A stretch of DNA of 60,019 bases from Lysobacterales bacterium (GTDB lineage Bacteria > Pseudomonadota > Gammaproteobacteria > Xanthomonadales > Marinicellaceae), in contig JALSLV010000037.1 of NCBI GenBank assembly GCA_026988115.1, positions 1 to 60,019 of the forward strand. The letters are read 5' to 3'. The translations under genes were made by a program, and so were the position numbers. Under the pieces are notes generated by a model. It was not told the DNA's origin and did no database searches. It saw only the letters and a program-made list of their open reading frames with translations. Below are positions 31,701-38,798 of this stretch, piece after piece (position 1 is the first letter of the stretch; each line of letters opens with the position of its first letter).

Positions 31701-31966
31701 AACAATATTCCATCACTGGTCAAAAACATTGACACCACAATTAACTCAGAATTACCTAATAAAATTTTATTAACTGTCTTTGCGGTATTATCTAATACAT
31801 AAATAACACCCTGAGAACCAATAAAAATATCGGCAGAATCAGAAGGGATATAAATTGATGACACCTTAATATCAGTAACTTGTTGTGCTTTTTGATGGTT
31901 GTTTGAAATTTTGTAAAGCCTGAAATCGCTAGCAAACCAAACTGAATCATCCCCTAGATACTGCAA
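28754..31966 (-). CDS. hybrid two-component sensor kinase, main part (frameshifted from its N-terminus)
   Basis: This 1070-codon frame encodes most of a hybrid sensor kinase. The order is: beta-propeller repeats (Reg_prop type, to about residue 480), a Y_Y_Y domain (about 505-590), one membrane helix (about 598-617), a coiled coil, and a HisKA domain with phospho-accepting His701 in GIAHDFNN. A HATPase follows (N box LILNLIINARNA, G boxes DTGKGIE and TGIGLHV), then a C-terminal receiver with Asp997 in LTDNSMPEMNG. The propeller would lie in the periplasm. There is no output HTH. The frame has only a TTG near its beginning and no signal peptide. Both are supplied by the overlapping fragment at 31947-32357, so the gene seems broken by a single-base frameshift. 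Confidence 0.85.
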   Translation of the reverse strand: MQYLGDDSVWFASDFRLYKISNNHQKAQQVTDIKVSSIYIPSDSADIFIGSQGVIYVLDNTAKTVNKILLGNSELIVVSMFLTSDGILLINTNKGVFRFNTKNHVMDSHPISVIARVIFEDSIGRLWFGTNKGLVLYANKTLKKINLSNNMRLRIRGIVEDKYGNIWFATWGEGLFRLKQTPFELLQTKVNPDSYIETKNHDKWFGGFNGLSIIHNNQEITTLLPELKKNALYDIEEGLNDQVWVAYKSDLVLFEAAGRNPKIISEIGALFYKFLQKDTDNNLWVGTEKGLFYKNLLDKTPFKRLSLPNDEIISTVLLLKEKKILMITEQNVYIYQNGRFFQNEITNNLQNLNFVIAYDNKSDSIWYYSSEDNQLVKTNDKQVKRYKLNKILKQFSFYSIEITSDNDLVLLGENGILRIREKWLFDYSQKDSLAFEILPTPGLNKNECNSGHGALVKNFESQIFFTCKSGVLSLKKKNKTPVQPPKSINIDLKIDDESIEHTSTNMKFAPSKNSYNFTFGRESLNELLPLDYRYRLIGVDLQWNYTNSENKKAVIYANLKPNAYEFKAQVKNSVSGWSEGAENSIHFSIMPYFYQKPWFIALVGIALILLYYLNDYFRDLRHRKERNKLSKLVAQKTESLKLIQKRELQREQHSREILNTEIERKSKELEQQMVLTLDKEKQLQEAQKMEIVGQLTSGIAHDFNNMLSVIFIGTEVIKKDLEQRGSQQNENLKWLNNILLTAENCKEVIGQLLNFTRKDSDKSHTFCVYDALTDILSLIKIGIPNTIQFTMNFSTEKAFIKADLSQFNQIILNLIINARNACGDYGEITITTAVVDNKNSDLCTSCQQTIQGNYLELIIADTGKGIEKDLLPHIFKPFFSANTNSTGIGLHVVNTNIHKMSGHIQVYANENEGMCFKLVIPLVEQKQRNSSEESQPRLMPPKSSKKILLLDDSASLVELITLILDENNINYDVGKNGLEGIDLFFKNPQKYDLVLTDNSMPEMNGIDMSRRILSEFPATNIVLLTGDITDEVMQICEEIGIHEIFLKPIKSDELIKLVNSYKKIASPNIS

Positions 31967-32357
31967 AATTTCTGTAAATATTGTAATTTAAAGAATGCTC
32001 AAACTTAGTTACTTTATCGTTTTCAAGCTTAAAAACACCAAAAGCGTTAGCAGCCCACATGTTTTCTTGACGCATGTATAACTTTGCAAAAGAGACATTA
32101 TTAGGAGTGGAGTCAAAAGAATAATATTTTGTGAAATCGGTTCCGTCAAATGATTTTATACCATCACCGGTTGCAAGAATTAAATGACCGCTCTTTATGT
32201 CATATATAACATCACCAATAACCGTTTTACCAAAGGCGTTATTAACATGCCATTGACTAATGTGAAAATATTCCGTTTCAAGATTTGCGTAATCAAATGC
32301 ATTAGCATGAATACTAAAGAATAATATCCAAAAGCACCTGTATATGAAACTTTTCAT
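31947..32357 (-). pseudogene. N-terminal fragment of the hybrid sensor kinase
   Basis: This 136-codon frame starts with a signal peptide (about residues 1-20, ending HANA) and then has propeller-like strands (ILATGDGIKSFDGTDF, MWAANAFGVFKLENDKV). It runs straight into the frame of the downstream kinase and overlaps it by 20 bp. The fragment ends in low-quality sequence (YNIYRNFAVSRG). In the other frame the same DNA reads ITIFTEILQYLGDDSVWFAS, a natural propeller continuation. A one-base insertion near 31966-31990, close to an A3T4 run, would explain it. A sequencing error cannot be excluded. Confidence 0.7.
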
Positions 32358-32402
32358 CTCAAAAATCTATTTAAATTCATAACTATATTATACATGGAAA
32401 CA

Positions 32403-33008
32403 TTATGGTAGATCAGACCAAAAGGTGCTTTTTTTCATGATTTGTTGAAATAATGCAGATTGCAAATGCTGTTGCAACCATTTTTTAAGTGCATGAAAGG
32501 ATAAAGAATCAAACCACGTTTTATTTACAAAAGCAAACTGCCTAATAAAAGGAAAAATAGCACTATCAGCAAGAGAAATTGTGTTGGCATACAAATTGTC
32601 TTTTGACCCAAGTTGTTTATTAAGCACAGATAAAAACCACATGCATTCATCACGGTAATATTTTTCTGACATTTCATGTCGATCAGAATATTTATACCTA
32701 TCAAGCTGCGGTTTAAATTTTTCATCGCATAATTTTATTAAATCAAATTGATTATCAGCATGCAACCAACCATCACTGTCTTGTTGTTGTAATGCCCAAA
32801 GCATAATATCCAAACTTTCATCAATAACTTTATTTGGCAAAACCAATACAGGAACAGTGCCTTTAGGAGAGTAAGTCAACAGTGACTTTGGCTTATCCTT
32901 GAGCAAAATATCGCGCAATTCAAAATCTATTTGGGCATAAGTTAATGCCATACGAGCACGCATTGCATAAGGGCAACGCCGAAAAGAATACAAGATAGGT
33001 TTGTGCAT
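32403..33008 (-). CDS. glutathione S-transferase-like protein
   Basis: The 201-residue protein has an N-terminal thioredoxin-fold GST domain. It opens with LYSFRRCPYAMRARMAL, a C-P-Y-A motif like that of glutaredoxin-2-type and omega-like GSTs, and has the TVPVL cis-proline loop with DESLDIM near residue 65. The C-terminal helical domain contains SLADSAIFPFIRQ, matching the usual GST hydrophobic-core motif. It is likely cytoplasmic and acts in glutathione-dependent thiol chemistry; the substrate is unknown. It is divergent from the sigma factor gene next door and shares its upstream region. Confidence 0.8.
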   Translation of the reverse strand: MHKPILYSFRRCPYAMRARMALTYAQIDFELRDILLKDKPKSLLTYSPKGTVPVLVLPNKVIDESLDIMLWALQQQDSDGWLHADNQFDLIKLCDEKFKPQLDRYKYSDRHEMSEKYYRDECMWFLSVLNKQLGSKDNLYANTISLADSAIFPFIRQFAFVNKTWFDSLSFHALKKWLQQHLQSALFQQIMKKSTFWSDLP

Positions 33009-33086
33009 AAAACTTCAATTATTCAAAAACATGTTACAATTTTAACTATTTTCAACCAAATAAAAACAACTAGCGTCTGTATAGGC

Positions 33087-33602
33087 ATGATTAATAAAGT
33101 TTACATTGAATACCTTTTACTTAAAGATGACAAAAAATCCTTTGCAGAGATAATTAGCATTATCCATCCAAAGCTTTTATCCTTTGCAACAAATATCTTA
33201 AAGGATAAATCAATCGCCCAAGATGCAGTGCAAGAGTCATTAATCAATATCATCAAAGGTGTAGCTAAACTTAAAGATCATAAAAAGTTTCACGCATGGA
33301 TATACCAAGTCACACGCAATAAGTGCTTGGATATTATCCGTAAAAATAGTAAATATAAAAAAGACTGTGAAATAGATGCTATTGCCGAACCACCAAGCAA
33401 AGCCACTAATCACGACGAACAACACGACATGATGCGGATGATTAACCAATTGCCGCCAAAACAAAAAAACATTATTCAACTTTTTTATTACGATGGTTTT
33501 AGCGTGCAAGAGATTGCAGAAATTTTAACCACACCTGCAGGCACTATCAAGTCACTTTTATTTGATGCCCGCAACAACTTAAAACAACTTTTTGGAGAAT
33601 AA
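33087..33602 (+). CDS. ECF-type RNA polymerase sigma factor
   Basis: The 171-residue protein has only sigma regions 2 and 4, as ECF factors do. Region 2 contains AQDAVQESLINIIKGVAKL followed by HAWIYQVTRNKCLDIIRK (core binding and -10 recognition). Region 4 is an HTH with VQEIAEILTTPAGTIKSLLFDARNNL (-35 recognition). I chose the ATG at 33087; the frame is open back to 33003, but those residues do not look like sigma sequence. The DUF6768 membrane protein gene starts one base after its stop and is probably the partner that controls it. Confidence 0.85.
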   Translation: MINKVYIEYLLLKDDKKSFAEIISIIHPKLLSFATNILKDKSIAQDAVQESLINIIKGVAKLKDHKKFHAWIYQVTRNKCLDIIRKNSKYKKDCEIDAIAEPPSKATNHDEQHDMMRMINQLPPKQKNIIQLFYYDGFSVQEIAEILTTPAGTIKSLLFDARNNLKQLFGE

Positions 33603-33603
33603 A

Positions 33604-33993
33604 ATGACATCTATAGACGATAAAATAAAACAAGCATTGAATGAGGAATTTAATGATATTGTCGATAACAATGAAAAACTCAATTCAAGTTATTATAAAC
33701 AGTTCATTGCTGGCTTTAAAGGTAAAAACAAACGCATTTATAAACTGGGGTATTTGATAGTAATAATTTTATACATAGCCTGTGCTTTCAGTGTTTATAA
33801 ATTTGCTCTTTACCCAACTGACGAGATTAAGCCACTTTTAAGGTGGACAATCACAAGCCTTTTCTTTGGCATAGCTGCTTTGATTGGAGAATCGTGGTTT
33901 TATAATGAGTTAGGACGGGATAAAGTCATGAGGGAGATTAAATTAGTCGAATTACAATTAGCGCAAGTGCTTAAGAATCAAGAAAAAACATGA
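33604..33993 (+). CDS. DUF6768 family membrane protein, sigma-factor partner
   Basis: The 129-residue protein starts with TSIDDKIKQAL, a short acidic helical region, then has two hydrophobic helices (about residues 46-67 and 80-99) and a charged C-terminal helix. The size and opening fit DUF6768. Genes of this family commonly follow ECF sigma genes, as here. I infer an anti-sigma-like role, but no known anti-sigma zinc motif is visible. The ATG at 33604 follows a GGAG site; a TTG at 33592 would overlap the sigma gene. Confidence 0.6.
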   Translation: MTSIDDKIKQALNEEFNDIVDNNEKLNSSYYKQFIAGFKGKNKRIYKLGYLIVIILYIACAFSVYKFALYPTDEIKPLLRWTITSLFFGIAALIGESWFYNELGRDKVMREIKLVELQLAQVLKNQEKT

Positions 33994-34029
33994 TACACTA
34001 TTGATTAATATACAGCTTACTATTTGAGT

Positions 34030-34653
34030 TTAATTGGGTTTAACCGCAATCCCTCGAATAGTTGGACGCACAAAGGCTGGGGCTTTACGCATACTGGCCT
34101 TTGTTATTTGTTTTATTGTGAAACCTCTTTCGAGCATGTATTTTTCGGTTTCGCGGTTGGTGTGGCAATTGCCAGAAATACGTTTCCAAATGGGATTGAT
34201 GCGATTTTGCCATTTGAGCCTATTGGGGTTATTTTCTGCTGCCACATGTTCCATAAACAAAAAAAGACCACCGGGTTTTAACACGCGATAAACTTGTTTA
34301 AGTGCATCATGAGGAGAAGTTACCGAACAACAAACCAAAGTTGAAACCACACAATCAACGCTATTATCAGCCAAATCAATATCTTCCATCCCAAAAGTTT
34401 TAATTTGAGTGTTTTTTAAGGATGAATTTTCTAACTTTTCTAGCAAGCGTTTACGCATAAATTCATCGGGTTCAGAAATAATCAACTCCTGCACTTGTTG
34501 CGGATAAAAATTTATATTCGCCCCTGTTCCTGCTCCAACTTCCAGAACTTTACCATAAGCATTAGCCAACAACTTTTTGCGCCAATCCTGTAAACAAGCT
34601 GTTTCAGTCTTGGCAATCATTGGGTCGTAAATAAAAGCGAAAAATCGTGACAT
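34030..34653 (-). CDS. class I SAM-dependent methyltransferase
   Basis: The 207-residue protein has the SAM-binding motif VLEVGAGTGANINFY near residue 40 (motif I), an acidic residue ending strand 2 (ISEPDEF), and DNSVDCVVSTLVCCSV plus LKPGGLFLFMEHV as later motifs. It resembles the UbiE/METTL7-like group of small soluble methyltransferases. The substrate cannot be read from sequence. I chose the ATG at 34653, with GGAAAT upstream. It converges on the DUF6768 gene. Confidence 0.8.
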   Translation of the reverse strand: MSRFFAFIYDPMIAKTETACLQDWRKKLLANAYGKVLEVGAGTGANINFYPQQVQELIISEPDEFMRKRLLEKLENSSLKNTQIKTFGMEDIDLADNSVDCVVSTLVCCSVTSPHDALKQVYRVLKPGGLFLFMEHVAAENNPNRLKWQNRINPIWKRISGNCHTNRETEKYMLERGFTIKQITKASMRKAPAFVRPTIRGIAVKPN

Positions 34654-34733
34654 AGTTATTTCCAAATGTAAGATGAATCATTAATGGATAGTATAAAGTA
34701 TAAAGTATAATTAATCATTAAGCATCAATTATT

Positions 34734-34816
34734 GTAAGGTGGGCTTGCCCAACCTATTTAAAACTGATTGAAAATCGAAGTATCTGAAACAATTTTGGTG
34801 GGAAAATCTACCTTAC
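34734..34816. repeat. GTAAGGTGGGC palindromic element (83 bp)
   Basis: The element has inverted ends GTAAGGTGGGCTTGCCC and a mutated GGTGGGAAAATCTACCTTAC. The interior (ATTTAAAACTGATTG then AATCGAAGTATCTGAAAC) matches that of copies A and B, so it is a shorter derivative of the same family. It lies between the methyltransferase and a membrane-protein gene. Confidence 0.75.
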
Positions 34817-34819
34817 GAA

Positions 34820-35332
34820 TTAGTCTTTATTTTTATTCAAATCTAGCAATTTGACAATTTTTCTAACTCCAAATATTAAAAATAAAGCGAGTAATAATTC
34901 AGCAATTGTTGCGGCAGTATCACCTTTTTGCTCTAAAGAGACTATAACCTCAATTGATGAATTATCAAAATAAACAACCCACAAGTAAGCCCAATAAAAC
35001 ATATCGACCAATGCATCTAGTAAAAAATACAAACCCAATACTATAATCAATGTAGTTAAAAGATATTCATAAGACTCTGATGTCAAATCTAAAGTTTTAC
35101 TCTTTTGATAAGGAATTATGCCTTTCGCAACAGTCATAGGAAACAATAACAAAAACAGCGACAAACTCAATGTTAAAATTGGATACACGAAATAATAAAT
35201 AGATATATTTTGCCCGTTTTGATTAGATACAGATACAATTAAATCAGAAACATTAATTAAAACGTTAACAGCAAGAAAAATAGAAAATACCCTGACTATT
35301 ATTGCTAATATGTGGATGTCTTTCATTATCAT
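34820..35332 (-). CDS. Hypothetical four-helix membrane protein
   Basis: The 170-residue protein has four hydrophobic helices (about residues 5-30, 44-66, 86-115 and 138-155) and a short charged tail ending NKNKD. The layout is somewhat like DUF2975 proteins but I do not see enough to assign it. The gene begins with ATGATAATG, so two starts are possible. It is flanked by palindromic repeats on both sides and appears to stand alone. Confidence 0.6.
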   Translation of the reverse strand: MIMKDIHILAIIVRVFSIFLAVNVLINVSDLIVSVSNQNGQNISIYYFVYPILTLSLSLFLLLFPMTVAKGIIPYQKSKTLDLTSESYEYLLTTLIIVLGLYFLLDALVDMFYWAYLWVVYFDNSSIEVIVSLEQKGDTAATIAELLLALFLIFGVRKIVKLLDLNKNKD

Positions 35333-35471
35333 ATGCTCTTTTCTAGGTTCAAATAGATTAGCAGGTTTAGTTCAATCAGTCAAACAGTTTATTTCAAAAC
35401 TCAATGAGCAACCTGTCAAAATTGTTAGGTAAAACAAAACCCATAACTTAATTCCTTTCTTCGAGAAAATC

Positions 35472-35527
35472 GTAAGCGTCAACCAAAGCACACTCTATAA
35501 CAATAACGCTGTTTAGTTGACGCTTAC
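35472..35527. repeat. GTAAGCGTCAAC inverted repeat hairpin
   Basis: A perfect 12-bp inverted repeat, GTAAGCGTCAAC at 35472-35483 and GTTGACGCTTAC at 35516-35527, encloses about 32 bp. It lies 25 bp beyond the paaE stop, so it may help end or stabilise the paa transcript. It shares the GTAA head with other palindromes in the window. Confidence 0.7.
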
Positions 35528-35551
35528 AGAAAATCACATAAAGAGAATGAT

Positions 35552-36604
35552 TTAACCATCATAATCAATTACAATTTTCTTGGTTATGGGTAAAGATTGA
35601 CAAGTTAGGATATAACCTTTTTCTAGTTCCCAGTCTTCTAGTGCATAATTATTGAGCATTTCAACTTCGCCTTCGACTAATTTACAGCGGCAAGTGGCAC
35701 AAACCCCTGCTTTGCAAGAATATGGCATTTTGATTTTTGAATCGAGTGCCGCATCGAGTAAGGTTTTGTCTTCGCCTTGTTTGATTTCGTACCGTGCGGT
35801 CACGCCGTCTATGGTGACCATCACACCTGAATCGAGTGTGGCAGTTTTTTTCTTTTCACTCATGACTTGTCCTTCGGATAAGAACTGTTCGCTGTGAATG
35901 ATGGTTTTTTCCACACCATTTTCGGTTAAAACCGTTTTCACTTCATCTATCATGCCGCCTGGCCCACATAAATAATAGCCTGCAATATCAAGTTGTTGCA
36001 ATTCTTTTTTAAAGATTGTTATAACTTTATCTGTGTTAATTCGACCCGAATATAAGTCAACATCAATCGGTTCTTGCGATAAAAAATAACTGATTGATAA
36101 ACGCTCTGGGAATTGGTCTTTTAAATCAGCCAGCTGACTTTTGAGCAAGGTGCTTTGCACTGTTGAGTTGCCGTAATAGAGATTGATATGGCTGTTTGAG
36201 TGCTGCAAAACTTCATAAATCATACCCAAAACTGGCGTAATACCGCTACCTGCGGCAAACATGGCGTAGTTTTTGTCATCTTGTGGCACCATGACAAAAT
36301 GACCTGTTGGTGCCATAACTTCAAGCGTATCTCCAACCTTGTATTCACTTTGAGCCGCTTGTGAAAACAAGCCGTCATCCACTTTTTTTATCAAAACTTT
36401 GATGTCATCGGAGTTGCTGGGATTAAAGATGGAATAACTGCGTCGGATTTCTTCTCCATTGACGTCTTTTTTGAATGTCAGGTGCTGTCCCGCTTGCCAG
36501 ATAAAAGTGGGCTGGTAATACACAGGAATATCCAAAGTCCAAATGACGGCATCATTGGTTTCTTGTTGGATGTTTTTTATTTTTACTTTATGAAATTCAT
36601 ACAT
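35552..36604 (-). CDS. paaE: phenylacetyl-CoA epoxidase reductase subunit PaaE
   Basis: PaaE passes electrons from NADPH to the di-iron epoxidase PaaA. The 350-residue protein has a ferredoxin-reductase half with RRSYSIFNPS (FAD) and AAGSGITPVLGM (NADP) motifs. A C-terminal plant-type [2Fe-2S] domain follows with CKAGVCATCRC and a later LTCQS. Length matches PaaE (about 355). The frame is open upstream to 36745, but those 47 codons are the translated repeat at 36628-36723, so I start at the ATG at 36604. It is the last gene of the paa operon. Confidence 0.93.
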   Translation of the reverse strand: MYEFHKVKIKNIQQETNDAVIWTLDIPVYYQPTFIWQAGQHLTFKKDVNGEEIRRSYSIFNPSNSDDIKVLIKKVDDGLFSQAAQSEYKVGDTLEVMAPTGHFVMVPQDDKNYAMFAAGSGITPVLGMIYEVLQHSNSHINLYYGNSTVQSTLLKSQLADLKDQFPERLSISYFLSQEPIDVDLYSGRINTDKVITIFKKELQQLDIAGYYLCGPGGMIDEVKTVLTENGVEKTIIHSEQFLSEGQVMSEKKKTATLDSGVMVTIDGVTARYEIKQGEDKTLLDAALDSKIKMPYSCKAGVCATCRCKLVEGEVEMLNNYALEDWELEKGYILTCQSLPITKKIVIDYDG

Positions 36605-36627
36605 AATATTTTCATTGTATAAAAAGC

Positions 36628-36723
36628 GTAACGCAAAGTTCGCAATTTTTCGCAAAGGTCGCAAAGAAAAAAATAGAAATAATCTTTGCGAACTTTGCGC
36701 CTTCTCGGCGATCTTTGCGTTAC
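36628..36723. repeat. GTAACGCAAAG inverted repeat between paaD and paaE
   Basis: The 96-bp element begins GTAACGCAAAGTTCGC and ends GCGATCTTTGCGTTAC, with internal repeats of CGCAAAG on both strands. It fills the gap between paaD and paaE inside the operon. A single arm of the same family is at 2312-2338. Confidence 0.75.
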
Positions 36724-36735
36724 ATCTTTGGTTTT

Positions 36736-37197
36736 CTAATGGCATTTGAAATAATCAAATGGCTCTAAACAATCTTTGCATCGGTACAACGCTTTGCAAG
36801 CTGTTGAGCCAAATTGACTCAGCAGTTCTACATTTTTACTTTCGCATTGCGGGCACATGATTGTGCCCTTTCGCGATGGTGGCATAATGCCGTATTTTAA
36901 TAAGGCCTGCTTGCCTTTTTCACTTATCCAATCAGTTGTCCATGCAGGGGATAATTGCGTTATTACTGTTACTTTGGTGGGCAAACCCACCTTACGTCCT
37001 TGCTTTGACAAGACCTTAATGATGTCTTGTTGCATTACTTCCATCGCTGGGCAGCCTGAATAAGTTGGGGTAATGGTGACTATTATTTCATCATCATTTA
37101 CTGCAATATTTCTTATAACACCCAAATCCTCCAATGACAAAACCGGAATTTCTGGGTCGGATACTTGGGCGAGTATTTTTTTTATTTTTTCTATCAT
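36736..37197 (-). CDS. paaD: phenylacetyl-CoA epoxidase assembly protein PaaD
   Basis: PaaD is an MIP18/DUF59-like protein needed to mature the epoxidase, probably in Fe-S or di-iron assembly. The 153-residue protein has DPEIPVLSLEDLGVI near residue 15, YSGCPAMEVM near 47, LSPAWTTDWIS near 84, and a C-terminal zinc-ribbon-like part with CPQCES and CKDCLEPF. All fit PaaD. Seven residues between (RKVGLPT) are encoded by a REP-like palindrome at 36976-36996, inserted in frame. I chose the ATG at 37197; an in-frame ATG at 37224 lies inside a repeat. Confidence 0.9.
   Translation of the reverse strand: MIEKIKKILAQVSDPEIPVLSLEDLGVIRNIAVNDDEIIVTITPTYSGCPAMEVMQQDIIKVLSKQGRKVGLPTKVTVITQLSPAWTTDWISEKGKQALLKYGIMPPSRKGTIMCPQCESKNVELLSQFGSTACKALYRCKDCLEPFDYFKCH
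36976..36996. repeat. Single GTAAGGTGGG palindrome inside paaD
   Basis: GGTGGGCAAACCCACC followed by TTACG matches one end of the 70-134 bp elements elsewhere in the window. It lies inside the paaD coding sequence and keeps the frame, adding RKVGLPT. Confidence 0.8.
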
Positions 37198-37207
37198 TTT
37201 AGTTTTT

Positions 37208-37252
37208 GTAGCACGGAGGTTCACTGAGAATACACAGAGTTACACGGAGATA
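37208..37252. repeat. Left copy of the GTAGCACGGAGG repeat
   Basis: This roughly 45-bp sequence (GTAGCACGGAGGTTCACTG through ACACGGAGAT) occurs again in inverted orientation at 37711-37757. The two copies flank the small membrane-protein gene at 37264. Confidence 0.7.
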
Positions 37253-37263
37253 TTATTTGCTTC

Positions 37264-37674
37264 TTATGAACTTTCATTATTAAACCAAGTTTTATCCCAA
37301 ATGTAATAAACTTGCAAACTAATTACAATCCATAATAAACCAATTCTAATAACAAGTCCTTTAATCGAAGTTATACCTTTATTATGAAGTAAAAAATCTA
37401 TTGGTATTTTTAAAAAGTACATCAGCACAACAATTATTAAAAATAAAAAAATAAAAATTACAAACCAAAGCATTAATTTATCTAGAGGAAGTTGTTTATA
37501 CGATTTTGGAAACTTTATATGTCCTTTAGCTAAATAAATACAAAGTAATAATGGAGGCAATAAAAATACCCCTGTAAATTTATATCCTTTTAATTCAGAA
37601 TAAAATTTTATAGCTAAAATACTACAAAATACTAAAAAGGCAATAAACCACTTTAAATAACCTTCCTTATGCAT
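37264..37674 (-). CDS. Hypothetical membrane protein inside the paa operon
   Basis: The 136-residue protein has four hydrophobic segments (about residues 7-24, 32-48, 66-88 and 106-124) and is rich in Lys, Ile and Phe. I recognise no family. It lies between paaC and paaD, where no gene is normally found, and is flanked by inverted copies of a 45-bp repeat. It looks very AT-rich next to its paa neighbours. Insertion into the operon is a reasonable inference. It has no visible link to phenylacetate metabolism. Confidence 0.6.
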   Translation of the reverse strand: MHKEGYLKWFIAFLVFCSILAIKFYSELKGYKFTGVFLLPPLLLCIYLAKGHIKFPKSYKQLPLDKLMLWFVIFIFLFLIIVVLMYFLKIPIDFLLHNKGITSIKGLVIRIGLLWIVISLQVYYIWDKTWFNNESS

Positions 37675-37710
37675 AAATACTCATTATTGTTTAATATACT
37701 TTAACATATC

Positions 37711-37757
37711 ATAATCTCCGTGTAGCTCTGTGCCTCCTCTGTGAATCTCTGTGTTAC
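37711..37757. repeat. Right copy of the GTAGCACGGAGG repeat (inverted)
   Basis: The sequence ATCTCCGTGTAGCTCTGTG through CTCTGTGTTAC is the diverged inverted counterpart of 37208-37252. Read on the minus strand it begins GTAACACAGAG, so it also has a GTAA head. Confidence 0.7.
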
Positions 37758-37776
37758 TTATTTTCAAAAGATACTT

Positions 37777-38526
37777 CTACCACTCACAACCTGGATAAGC
37801 CCGTTGTAAAAACTGCATTTCGCACAGCATCTTGCCAAGGTATTCGCTGTGGTGCCCTATTCTACCACCTGTGGCTTTCCAGCCAGTTTGTGGTATTTCC
37901 AAGGGAGTTGTTGCCATCAAGGTTTTGACTTCTGTATCCCATTTTTTGTGTAATTCTTTCGGGTTTGCGGCTATGCCTTGTACAACCAACTGACTTAACT
38001 CCTTGGTTTCTTCAAATAATTCGTGGTGATAATGCCAGAGTTTATTCAATGATGTCTGCAAACGGTTGAAACTTTCAGTTGATCCATGTGCCATGCGTTT
38101 AATCCACAATTGGCTTCTTTCCAAATGGTAAGTGACTTCCTTTAATGATTTTGCAGCGATTCCTGCTAGTTGTTGGTTACTACTATTGGATAGAGCTGAA
38201 TACAAATGTACATGATAAACGTCCATAAAATATTGGCGTAGCATGGTTTGTGAATAATCGCCATTGGGTTGTTCGACCAATAAGACGTTTTTAAATTGGT
38301 GCTGATCACGCATAAAGGCTAAATCATCGGCTGATTGCGTATCGTTTTTGAGTTTTGCGGCATATTCCAGTAGCATTTTGGCTTGACCGATAATATCAAG
38401 TGAAGTATTAGTCAATGCCAAGTCTTCTTCCAAAAAAGGCCCAACACCACACCATTCGGACAAACGTTGCCCCAAAATGAGGGTGTTATCGCCTAAGTTT
38501 AATACGTAATTATACACGGCTGACAT
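37777..38526 (-). CDS. paaC: phenylacetyl-CoA epoxidase structural subunit PaaC
   Basis: PaaC is the non-catalytic ferritin-fold partner of PaaA in the epoxidase core. The 249-residue protein matches the family in length and has typical segments: LGDNTLILGQRLSEWCG near residue 11, EEDLALTNTSLDIIGQA near 33, and the C-terminal GRIGHHSEYLGKML. The stop of paaB overlaps its ATG, suggesting coupled translation. Downstream is a repeat and the unrelated membrane gene, then paaD. Confidence 0.94.
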   Translation of the reverse strand: MSAVYNYVLNLGDNTLILGQRLSEWCGVGPFLEEDLALTNTSLDIIGQAKMLLEYAAKLKNDTQSADDLAFMRDQHQFKNVLLVEQPNGDYSQTMLRQYFMDVYHVHLYSALSNSSNQQLAGIAAKSLKEVTYHLERSQLWIKRMAHGSTESFNRLQTSLNKLWHYHHELFEETKELSQLVVQGIAANPKELHKKWDTEVKTLMATTPLEIPQTGWKATGGRIGHHSEYLGKMLCEMQFLQRAYPGCEW

Positions 38527-38798
38527 CAGATGTTTTTCACCTCTTTGTCAAATGGGTAAAAACTGGGGTGGCGGTAAATTTTATCCTCAGCGGGTTCAAA
38601 ATAAGCGGCTTTGTCTGCTGGATTGGAGGAAATAATTTGGCTTGAATCCACCACCCAAATACTTTCGCCCTCTTCTCTTCGGGTGTATAAATCACGAGCA
38701 TTTTGCATTGCCATTTGGGCATCACTTGCATGAACTGAACCGACATGCTTGTGACTCAAGCCTGCTTTTGCACGGATAAAAACTTCGTATAATTTCAT
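38526..38798 (-). CDS. paaB: phenylacetyl-CoA epoxidase subunit PaaB
   Basis: PaaB is a small subunit that bridges PaaAC heterodimers in the epoxidase. The 90-residue protein matches the family in length (about 95) and sequence: YEVFIRAKAGLSHKHVGSVHA at the start, ARDLYTRREEGESIWVV near residue 34, and KIYRHPSFY near the end. It overlaps paaA and paaC by one base each, so the three are translated as a tight unit. Confidence 0.94.
   Translation of the reverse strand: MKLYEVFIRAKAGLSHKHVGSVHASDAQMAMQNARDLYTRREEGESIWVVDSSQIISSNPADKAAYFEPAEDKIYRHPSFYPFDKEVKNI

Noticed and set aside
36605-36745. N-terminal extension of PaaE
   Set aside because: These codons are the translated GTAACGCAAAG repeat; the family start is at 36604.
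37208-37757. Insertion sequence around the small membrane-protein gene
   Set aside because: The flanking repeats are inverted but no transposase is encoded and no target duplication is visible.
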